The notes under the pieces were generated by a model. It made no database searches. It had not been told where the DNA came from and worked only from the letters and a program-made list of their open reading frames with translations. Positions 48,620 to 58,600 of a stretch of DNA of 64,000 nucleotides are shown in pieces. The position numbers were made by a program, and so were the translations under genes. Every line of letters begins with the position of its first letter. The stretch's first letter is position 1. This stretch comes from Ascidia mentula (lineage: Eukaryota; Chordata; Ascidiacea; Phlebobranchia; Ascidiidae), in contig OX387200.1 in assembly GCA_947561715.1 (NCBI GenBank), positions 20,214,501 through 20,278,500 on the forward strand, read 5' to 3'.

Positions 48620-51600
48620 TTACCAAAGTTGTTTCCATAATGTTCGTATCGCACCCACTTCTTCTGGCTAAAAAATAAATTGATTAGTGATTTAGTGTAG
48701 CGTTTAAGTAAGCATTAGTAAAAGCATTTTGGAAAAACAGCCACAAACAGATGAACTTATACCATTTGCCTTTGCACCAGGGGTTCGAGACAAATGGTAG
48801 GTTTACAATCAACTACAATATTAATAACTATATGCCTACAAATAATATTTGAGTTTTGGGGTAACTTACTTTCTTTTCAGTTAAGTGTTGAAGGAGTATT
48901 CGGTTTTGCTTCTTTAATTCTTTTGCCTCTTCCGCTCGCCTTTCTTCTGTCAACTTCAGTTGCTCTAAATAAGCAGTTTGCTGCTTATGTGCGTCTTGAA
49001 TTGTCCTTTCTAGTGATTCTTCCCGTGCTTTGAATGCACGTTGTTGTTCCTCATATAGTTGACGATTCTTTTCTGCATCTTCTTTGCGGTCCTGCTCTTG
49101 TTGACTGTATCGTTCCATCATTTCTTTAATCGTTTTCCTGGCTTCCTCCGCTTCTTTTAAACCTGCATCCACTTGCTTTTGTAACTCCTTTTTCGCCTTT
49201 TCCATTTCAATTCTTGCTTCCATTATAGCATTTTGTCTTGAAATTTCAGCTTCTTCTATTTTTCTTTTCGCCTCCTCCAAAGCAATTTTTGCGTTTTCAG
49301 TTTCCCGCTTTTTTTCTTCCTCTGCCTCTCGGATCCTCCTTTCTTTCTCTTCCATCTCTTTCTTCAGCTCATCTGCTTCCTGTGCGTGTTTTTCTGCAGC
49401 CACCTTCATTTCCTTTTCTTGCCTCTCATTCACTAACACTAGTTGAGCTTCTGTTTCTTTCGCGATTTTCGCTTCTTCCTCCAACCGATTTTGCGAATCT
49501 TTAATCTCCAGATTTTTTTCGTGCATGGTATACAAAGTATTGAAAATTTCTCCGATGTCCTTCTCAAGCATTCTTCTGTAACTGCTGATCACTCCTGCCC
49601 TTTCGAACTTTGATACATCGTCATACCTCAATAAAGCCTCACATAGCTGACATTGGTGATATTCACAAAGGTCATCCCCACAGCCGTCGCATTTTTGGAC
49701 CACCTATCACACAAATTAAATAACTAGAGTACTTGCTGGAGCAGTGTTTTGATAAGATACTGACTATTAAACACTTATATTAGCACGAGCTTTTGCGAGC
49801 TTAATCTCGCTTCATCCAAGTACTATAGGTATAGACCCAGAGACTGACGTGGCGCATTGAAGGAAACAAATTAAATACAATTTCCATGCCCCAAAAGATG
49901 AATCAATGTTCAGTAAGCTACGGACAGTGCACACTTTTTCTACTTATTAAGTCGTTACTGCAAAGTACCACAACGTGGAAAGGCATTGGCCTGGTTAGTT
50001 AACCACATTGCAAGCAATGCTCATCACTATCTGCACTGATTAAAGCCAACAGGTCGAAACAGTGTCCACTGTCTGTAGCTCAAGAAAAAAGTACTTTGCA
50101 ATTTGAAGTCTCACCTCTCTCAATGCTTGTTCATATTTTTGTTTTTCTTCTTCCAGGAGCTTTTCCAGTTTGAATTTTGCGACGGACTAAGCAAAAATAA
50201 CGCATTCACACATTAAAAATAACACAGTTATTGGCATAGCATTGGTGTTAAAAATTATTTTAAAGCGAAGCAAGTGATTCTTACCTCCCCAAGAGTAATT
50301 GGATCAGGGACTTGGTCACTAAGAAGTTTGCTACAGCAAACTACCACGTAGTCGTACATCTGAGCACCGCACATGGGGCTTCCATTTATGTTTAGCAGAG
50401 GTGTGTTGGTTTTTAAGTATTTAAAAAGGTCCTGTGATTTCTGTAAAAACTGGCTACCAGCATCTTAAAATAAACACAAACAATACTACCAAACATTGTA
50501 GCGTTTACAGCTTAAAAACGCAATTCTCACTGGCTAGGTTTATTGCCTTATCTTCCTCCTTCCGTGTCGTCACACTCTTTTCAGGCTGGGGCATTCCAAA
50601 CGCTTCGACGGTTTTGAATACGTTTCTCAGGTTACGAATGCTTTCGTTTACTGTCGTAGTTTTATCGTCTGACTCCTTGAGTTCCTCCTGAAGATATCGC
50701 TTTCCTCCATCAATGCCGTAGCCGAAATCCCGATAAGGAAAATCCCGCACAAGGAAGAGAAGGTTCTGTACATGGAAAAATGTTAAATAATGCCAAACTA
50801 AAAGCAACACGCATTGAAAAAAGATAGTTTTATGTGGTTTATGTAACCTGAAAGAATGCTCCAGAGCCTTCGCTGTTGACAAACGTTGCGGTTTGCGTCC
50901 AGAACTGTAAACAAATAACACAACCGGTGAACAAGAAATGTTTTGTACAGACACTTACGTCAAGGTATTCGAGATCGTTCGCTTGTATTTGACGCATCAG
51001 GTTCAACACGAGGTGTGAGCTCATGAGAGTGGCGAGAGCAAATATCTGAGAACATTCTTTCTTCGACGTTTGGCTGTCGAACATCCCTTGTGTGTCCATC
51101 AAATACAAAGCAAACTTATAAGCAAATGTTATTCATCATAAAAAATGTGTTTTGGGTAGTTTTGAAATAACGGTATCTGCATAAATGAACGGAAATCAAC
51201 AAAGACGACAAACTTTGCCACCCAATGTCAAACTTTAAAGACCCCCACCAGTTGACACAAAATTTATGAGGATAACTGTAACACACAAAATAGTTGTTTT
51301 CGTTAGAGTAATGTACCTCTCCCTTATCCTTAGTTTTTATTACGATAGGTTTGTTGAGAATCCAGATTCCTTCAGTAATTCTCTTTGAACCTCCTCTCCA
51401 GTCAAACGCAGAATAAAGTTTTTCCTTTCGGCCAATGGGAAATGATTTTCCGCTGGGGACTCCCTTCGGAATATTCAAGAAAAAAATGGAAATACATGCT
51501 TTTTTATTTTTATTCATGTTTAAATGGCCAACCACAATTAGCTACAGTTTTTTCCAATGGAACATAAATGTTCTTCAATTATAAACTCTTTGCTCTACAT

Positions 51601-51916
51601 GTCCATAAGTTCAAATTTTTCATATGTTTTACAAAACAATAAAAGGTGTTTTTACCTCAACCAAATAACGCAAAAACAAGTTGAGAATAAATGATTTTCC
51701 TTTTCTTTTTTCACCACATATTGCGACAATGGCTATAGGTTTGTCCCATGCCTCGCTCAAAACCTCTTTCAGTCCGGGTTCGTTAAGTTGAAATTCATCG
51801 TTTCCAGTTTTTGTCAAAACCTGGACTGTAGTGTATTGATCTACAATATTGGGCAAAAGAATTGTCTTAAGTTTATGAACTGTCAAATATGACTATTAGC
51901 CGAACCTACCTGCCAT
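48620..51916 (-). CDS. Gene C: atlastin/GBP-like large GTPase with coiled coil and Trp-containing amphipathic tail
   Basis: Ten exons: 51910-51916, 51656-51840, 51317-51463, 50959-51114, 50848-50904, 50531-50765, 50285-50463, 50115-50186, 48870-49703 and 48620-48667 (639 aa). The structure and phases equal those of A and B. Motifs: P-loop GEKRKGKS near 45, FDWRGGSKRITEGIW, DTQG, LLFLVRDF. Exon 9 starts with a cysteine cluster absent from A and B (CDGCGDDLCEYHQCQLC), which could bind zinc or form lipid-modified or disulfide sites. A charged coiled coil of ~260 residues follows. The last exon, less certain than the others, gives PEEVGAIRTLWKQLW and stop: a short amphipathic end without CaaX. 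The gene lies ~9 kb from B, with the MS4A-like pair between them on the other strand. Confidence 0.83.
50030..50080 (+). repeat. Decayed hammerhead-family copy in gene C intron 8
   Basis: It reads CTGCA, CTGATTA (conserved G changed to T), a broken stem II, an intact AGGTCGAAACAGTG, then CTGTCTGTAGCT. The 3' half is well kept and the 5' catalytic half is mutated, so no cleavage is expected. Confidence 0.6.
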
Positions 51917-52905
51917 CTTTTTATTTTCTGTACTTCCGATACCTATTTCTTTGCAAGTAGAAGTCTATTCAGCAGAAACATATATGTTTGCTAATTTGGG
52001 ATTTGAAACCCTTCCTCGCTTAACATCCTGTATGAGTAACGTATTACATTTGCGCTACACCCAAGCATTTTTCACAATTTCAACAATCAACTTGTGACAC
52101 CACGATATTGAAATGAAGAACAATCATTCAGATATTTACGTTATCAGTACCGGTAACTAGAAGATTCAGTTCGTATCTAACTTTTGCCTTTTTCAGAGAA
52201 ACAGTTACCAATAATTTAGCAACAGTTTCTACTCCGCAACAGTATTTACCCCCGACAGAAAGTAATTGTTTAGTCCGTTCATGTAACTTTTTATAACAAA
52301 CTCTTTTGTCCTATTGTTGAGGCATCTTATTTCAACACAACAACCACCGACGCTTGTACGCAATAATTCCTGTAGGGTACGCATTATGAGTCTGAGGACA
52401 AAGGACAAAGAACATGCTTTATCAACCCATTCATTCATTTGTATTGATTGCGGTGGGAAAATCTCAGCGTGAATGAAAGCAGAATCGTCGGGAAAATAAT
52501 TTTATTTAATGTTCGTTTTGAAAACAACGCTATGGGTTTATACATGTACTTCTGCAATAATCACAAAAACAAAAGACTACCGAGTTGCAAAAATAAATCT
52601 TTTAATTTGAAGAAGATTGGCAGGGCTCCAAAGTGTTCGTTTGTCATAATTGTTGTGAGAAACAGCAATTGGATTAGAAATTAAACGAAATGTGGACAGT
52701 CAAATGTCATCATTGGATGTTCAGACTTCCATTCATAACTGTATCTGTTGTTCATAGGGTATAAGCCTAATATCCGAATATTCGATTGAAATACTTTTCA
52801 TAAAAAAACCAGAAACCAGCAGTTTTGTGCCACACACTGTTGTTACTGTCGTTTTTGATGACAACAAACCAGCCGATCACCAAGACATTACATATGTCCT
52901 GTGTA

Positions 52906-52956
52906 AGCTGCAGACAGATGGCCACTGTTTCAACCTAAGGTCTCATCAGTGCAGCT
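52906..52956 (-). ncRNA. Hammerhead ribozyme copy with intact catalytic core
   Basis: On the minus strand: AGCTGCA, CTGATGA, a short stem II (GACC/GGTT with a G-U pair), GAAA, stem III ACAG..CTGT, cleavage triplet GTC and TGCAGCT. Stem I is perfect over 7 bp. The weak stem II may lower activity. The adjoining 52957-53065 matches the flank of the 41.6-kb copy. Confidence 0.7.
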
Positions 52957-53185
52957 GGTGTGACTTTCAGACGACTTTGCTGACCAAACGGTCAAAAAAA
53001 GACTTCCACTTTGTGGTGACTATACAATCACCGTCATCCGTTGGGCACCAAACTAGGTGCAACTTTACGGAGAAAACAAGATGGAAACACTATGGCCAAG
53101 CAAAGCTCTACCAATAGTGCCGCCAGGCCCCGTGTCACAATAATCATAAGATAAGAAAAGTGGAGCCAATAATATGAATTGTGTA

Positions 53186-53268
53186 AGCTGCAGACAGATG
53201 GCCACTGCTTCGACCAATGAGGTCGCTTGTCTTTGCTGGGCCGTTTGGTCAACAAAGTCGTCTAAAAG
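53186..53268 (-). repeat. Truncated hammerhead-family fragment, inverted against the 52.9-kb copy
   Basis: The outer part (AGCTGCAGACAGATGGCCACTG) matches the 52906 copy, but the CTGATGA strand is missing. The following CCGTTTGGTC/ACAAAGTCGTCT matches the flank of the 52.9-kb copy in reverse, so the two form a composite. It abuts the SINE A tail. Confidence 0.55.
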
Positions 53269-53269
53269 C

Positions 53270-53430
53270 TTTTTTTTTTTTTTTTTTTTACCACACCGGG
53301 ATTTGAACTCAGGATGTCCTGAGCACGAATCCCGATCAGGTTTTCTTCTTGGCATATAGGTCGGGCGCTTGGTCAATGCTGCCAGTCGCCCGCCCAATCT
53401 CACAGTAGCTTGTCTTCTGTCTCTGCTTTG
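53270..53430 (-). repeat. tRNA-derived SINE with A tail
   Basis: Read on the minus strand, an A-box-like GGCAGCATTGACC region and a good B box (GAGTTCAAATCCC) precede GGTGTGGT and a 20-base A tail (T20 on the plus strand, 53270-53289). The 5' border is uncertain. Confidence 0.6.
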
Positions 53431-54779
53431 GTAGACAACTAACGTCACCTAGCGACCAATATGTATTTGAAATAAGGCCGCATGACCGGCAAAGTTGCTT
53501 GGCTGTGTGGTATTGGCAACATCGGTTTGAATACCTATTATGGCAAATTTCCAAACTGGGATTTCCATTATTTAATTCCCTGGAAAATGACATCAGAACA
53601 TATCGTTTCCTATGAAATTTTGAACTTTGTCGCCTTCGTATGACGCACGCACTTTACCAATATAGAGCAGACTAAACTTATCTATATTGGGCTTTACAAC
53701 ACAAATTTTAGGCAAGTTTTTGTGCTGCGTTATTGTTCCTTGTTCGCTACATGTGTATCCGAAATTAGTCTGTCCCTATTACTTTTAACGCCTGGGCTAC
53801 TCTGCACTAACGACCTATCGCAGAGACCTGGAGTCACACGACCAAGGTGCTGGCTCATTTTGTAATAAAATAGAAAAAGTATAAAAGAATAAAACGATAA
53901 AAGTGCAAATAAAACAACGTTTGTTCTAAAACTTGCACAAAAATGACGTTTTACTACAACTAGCGTTCATCAACAAATACATCATTCGATCTCCCACAAA
54001 AACAGTGCTCTCAACAAGCCACCACCAGAGAACTGTCTGGCTTTTCGCTCATTATTTCTCTCGTCAGCACTTGACCAATCATCACTGCCCGTGTTTGCCA
54101 GGCAAGCATGATCGCTCGAGCGTATAAAATCAAATAAACCGAAACAATCACAAATATATTATAAAAGGTGAGTGAGACAGAAAACAAAGAAAAACATGTG
54201 AACTAAAGTGAAAGAGAAGTGAAAATACAAAAAGAAATAAGGAAAACAAAACGAACAAAGACGTTTACAAATGCTTGCAAATATCTTAATTGTTATTTTG
54301 TTATTCAGGATAATGTTCAAACGAAACCATTCACAAACACCGTTGCCATGGTGGAGGATGCTGTGTGTAATGTAACACCCCCGAAACCAACTTCTTCTTT
54401 GGTGTCTGCACCAACAACTTTTTGGTGCTTTGCGATACAAAAAAAACATGTTTTGCATTTTTTTCTCGATTCACGAAGAAACATATTCTTGTTTCAAAGA
54501 GGAAAACAGCAAATACATGGTTTTGTTTTGCTTTATAACACAAAATAACAAACGTGTTTTTACCCTATGGTGTCGATGACGACTCACATTGCTGGTCAAC
54601 GTTTGTTTTGCGTTTGCATTGCCGCACTGGGGTGCTAGAGAGCAGGTGTAAGAACCAATACTGTTGTTACAACTGGTGGACATTGGTAAACTATTTTTTA
54701 CTGGGCCAACTTTTGTTTTTACGCAACACATGGTACATTAATACTCAACAGAATACAATGTTTCGACTCATATGTTCCC

Positions 54780-54857
54780 TCAGTGCTGATGGCGTTGACT
54801 AATGACGAATATGTGCGCTAAGCAGTTTGACCGAAACAGTGTGCACTGAATGCAGCT
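54780..54857 (+). repeat. Decayed hammerhead-family copy
   Basis: GACCGAAACAGTGTGCACTG and ATGCAGCT preserve the GAAA-stem III-stem I side. The 5' side (TGCTGATGGCG) is degenerate. Confidence 0.45.
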
Positions 54858-55527
54858 CTTTAATTGTCTCTATCATTTCAATGGTTGTTGCATCATTCAT
54901 CTTAAAAGGTTGTCCATTGAGATTTTCCCCGAATGGCTTTGTTTCGCGCAAAATGTGATCTTCTATATCCCTTTGTTTGGTATCATTTTTTTATTGGCCT
55001 CACGAAGCCGTTTATTGTGTCTGTGGGTAGCTTATAGTGTTAATTTAACAGTGGTAATCGTCAAAAATTTTATAGCGTGCACTAATTTAGTCTAAATAAA
55101 ATTAAGTTCTTTCACCATAAAAATGTTTACTTTGAGAGAAAATTGCAGAAATTCTAGTGACCGATTTTGTTGACCATCAATCTAAAAATATCACTGAGTG
55201 CAAATAAAATCTACTATTTCTGGGAATGGATTCATTACAATGTTTCACGCAAATGTATATGCTCTTTGCTTAAGTTTGTATCGCAAAAACTCAATGGACT
55301 TCTAAAAAATGTGGACAAAACATTTCAAACAAATCTTTTTGTGTCTTATGCGTCGATGGAAATCAATCTGTAACACTTCAGTTCACGTTTGTTTTGGACA
55401 TGATCTCCCAAACTTACATTTTGGTTGATTTCTGTCAGAGAAACACACCACAACGTAAACAACTTGTAATACTGCTTTATTTAGAGACACAGTGTATGCT
55501 TGTCCAACAAATAGACACAGCCAAACG

Positions 55528-55674
55528 TCACATTACAACACATTTACAACCACAGCATTCAGATTCTTCAACGTCATCTACGCCGTATTTGTCCACCAAA
55601 TCCACGCTCTTTTGACCACCCCGTATGGGTAAACCGCCTCGACAGTTAAAGGCGGCAGGTTGTTCTTTAAAATC
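55528..55674 (-). CDS. Terminal exon of an unknown protein ending in CaaX (CVVM)
   Basis: After the acceptor TTTTGCAG a 48-codon frame runs to TGA: it contains FNCRGGLPIRGGQ, then VDLVDKYGVDDVEESE, and ends CCGCKCVVM. The last four residues form a CaaX prenylation box with upstream cysteines that could be palmitoylated, an arrangement typical of membrane-targeted signalling proteins. Phase 0 at the acceptor is inferred. No upstream exon was recognised between here and 64 kb, and I do not recognise the family. Composition and the clean acceptor support coding. Confidence 0.45.
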   Translation of the reverse strand, partial: DFKEQPAAFNCRGGLPIRGGQKSVDLVDKYGVDDVEESECCGCKCVVM

Positions 55675-58600
55675 CTGCAAAAGACATGAAAATTAAGCAA
55701 AAAAATATTACCACAGAAATCTGCCAACCTGTGTTGCTGATAAGGTCTTACACTCCCAAACTTCCATGTTACAGTTTGAAATCAGTTGTGCTTAATACCA
55801 GTTGTCGTAGCTAGCATACGAAGCATCAAACTCTATAGTGACTTTAGCAATTAACAAACATTTTTTCGAGTTTGGGTTTTAAGTAGACCCTGTGCACGTG
55901 TGTCAGTTTAGCCTCTTTGTCGTTACGCCTTTGCCCTTTTTTGAAAAAGGCTTTCCACTGTTTTTTTTCAAGGAAACGACCCAACGGTTTAAACGTTGCA
56001 GTGAACCTATTCAAAGCAAGAATTCCATTTTGCTTTTGTTGTTTCAACGGTCGGCCATTTTTATTGAAGACCCGGAACAAGTTCTCACGAGTCAGCGGGT
56101 GAAACCGAATACTTGAGAACTTTAATCTAAACACAAACATGTTTTTTGTCACGTCGGGGCCACAATTTGTTCAGCTGTTTGAGAAAAACATGCTGTGAAA
56201 CGCCCAACAAACCGTGAATACAACGATAATTGTTAATTGTAGCATACCAATTTTTCCAAATTTGTTAAAAAAAACGTTATTGATTTGGAGAAAAATGGTT
56301 CATAAAAATGTTTGACAGACTGGTTCTTATGCGTGGTATGTAGCAATGTTCTGGAATTGTATTTGTTCACCATTCGATTAAAACTTTCCACTAATCAACA
56401 AGCTACTCTAATTAGTTGTTTACTTCTTGATTGTAATTAAAACACAGTACACAAAAAAGGTTTTACAAACAAAATGTTTCCCACCGTTGACTGACAAGCA
56501 GAATACAGCAGTCTTACACAACTATTGACAACATGTTGCTTTCTTACAAAGTTTTTTTTCATACTTCAACTAACTTAACACACCAACGGTTTCCAGTCAG
56601 CTGTTTTTTTTACAAAGCAAAGGTAAATAACAGGGGTTAACTCTTTACAAAACTTGTGTGCTGAGTACTGGGGGGAGTTGGCGTGGAGACTGTCTTGGTT
56701 GTCAAACCACGTTTAAGCGGAACATAGCACATAGCCTAACTGTACAAAATGTTAAATTAATGTTGCGTAATGAATCAAAGCCACTTGGAACTGGCACCGG
56801 CTGTGCTTTTTACCACACAAGCAATGATCATTAAATAAACATACGGCATTTGACGTTTTTCTTTATTTGACGCTTGTGATCGAAAATCAAATTATTTGTT
56901 GAATCACACCACGTAGTAATATTTCATGCAATGGCATGATTGGCAGGATCGCCCCACTGCGCAGGTCCTTGTTTGGCGATCACAGCTAACGTATCACTTG
57001 TCAGGAAAAAGTGGCTGATCCAGCTAGGCTGCAATAGTATAGCTGCCAAGTCAGCAAACCTTGAAGCACACGATTTATTTAATTTGCGTTTACCCATATT
57101 CGGCAAACACTTCACGAAGGTCAATTAAATATATGTGCAATGTTCAACACAATCATGCAAACCATGATTTGTGGTTAAGCAGAATTATGAAGAGGAAGTT
57201 TGGGTTTAGTCATACTTAACACAATATTTTTTCTATCTTAGCCAGCAATTTCCATTCCAACCAGTAAATTGGTTTCACGGAATAAGCAGCAAGATGGCTG
57301 ATAACTATTTGAAACCTTTTTCCAGGAGCAAAGGCGAAATATTTGTTGTAATAAAAGTTTCCAGCAAGGAGCGTATGAGATTTTGAAACAACTGAAAGAA
57401 TTGATCCCCATGGTGGAATGTTTTGTGACATGGGATGCTTGACAATAGGGTTGTATCTGTGTTGAAAAGTCATGTGAGGCTTTCCGTTGGGCGATAAAAT
57501 TTCTTTTGTAAATATTTTAGGGGCCCCTGGGAACAGTTGGTAGCGTAAATGAATCCTTTGTGAAAAATCCACCTACGCTTTCACCGCATCCACCACCTGC
57601 GCCGAGATACGCGGGACAACACGACCCTAACACGGCTTGAAAGAATGCCGCTGTGGCAGAGACTGCAAAATATTTACACGTCGCCATGTCGCCACTTAAA
57701 AATTTAAGATCTGCTCTTTGAAAACAAGCTGTTTAAATTTTCCTGTGGATGTGTTATTAAATAAGAATCACTAATGGGCTTGCATGAATAATAGTTGGAC
57801 AATTCGACAAACATTAAAAAGCACCCGAATTTCTAAGAAGATAATTTTACTTCCAAACACATTTATATTAAGGATTGAATATTTTTAGCAATTAGTCAAA
57901 GCTGGGAATTTAGTGAAACCCAAACAATATTTCAATTATGTGCTACATTTCCGATTATGTTTTCGTTTTTTTAGTTTCTTTGTCCGAATAATAAATCAAC
58001 TGATAGATTTTTTAAATAAATATCGGAATCGCCGACAGGTATATGGGCAACAAAGACTCCGTATCTAACTTTTTGATAAGTTAATTAGGAAAAAAGTCAT
58101 TTGTCGCTATAACAATTCAACGTAGAGTGTGACACACAACTGTTGAAGGCAACGTTAAAACACACACCATCAGTCCATGGTAAACCAACGTTACCGCTTT
58201 TGTGATTAACGGTCTTTTCTAACGAAGACTCGGAACAAGTTTATTTAACACGTGCAGAGTGCAATTAAATCCTAGACGGCTTCGTGAACGACAAATAACG
58301 CTTGTGTCACGTCGCGATCACAGTTTGCTTAGGCTGTTTTGAAAACAACAAAGCACGGAACGTCGGAGAAAGCGTGAATGAAACGATTGGGATCTCTGGA
58401 ATTTCTAACTGACATCTGTTTGTGGAAAATTCAAAACTAAATGCTATTGCAAAATTGATTTTTTAAACAAACCATGCATAATTTTGCGTTTTTTTTGCAG
58501 GTAGCTACTATTTCAAGAAATATTTCACGATTCAAGTGCGTTTAGTTAGGTGCGTTTTTGCAACGAACGCCTGAAACATTTTTTTATGCGTTGATGGACA

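Larger units (their letters stand above)
51917..55527. other. Repeat-rich spacer right of gene C
   Basis: Contains the gene C 5' flank (a weaker CGAACTGAATC, minus strand, near 52163-52173, recalls the A/B ISRE-like motif), hammerhead-family copies (52906-52956, 53186-53226, 54780-54857) and a tRNA-derived SINE at ~53270-53430. No protein exon is supported. Confidence 0.5.

Noticed and set aside
49238..49504. Plus-strand 88-codon frame
   Set aside because: Antisense shadow of gene C exon 9.
57216..57687. Minus-strand frames (118 codons, and a 60-codon leader-like frame in another phase)
   Set aside because: They overlap in different frames with no splice sites joining them and no recognised family; left uncalled.
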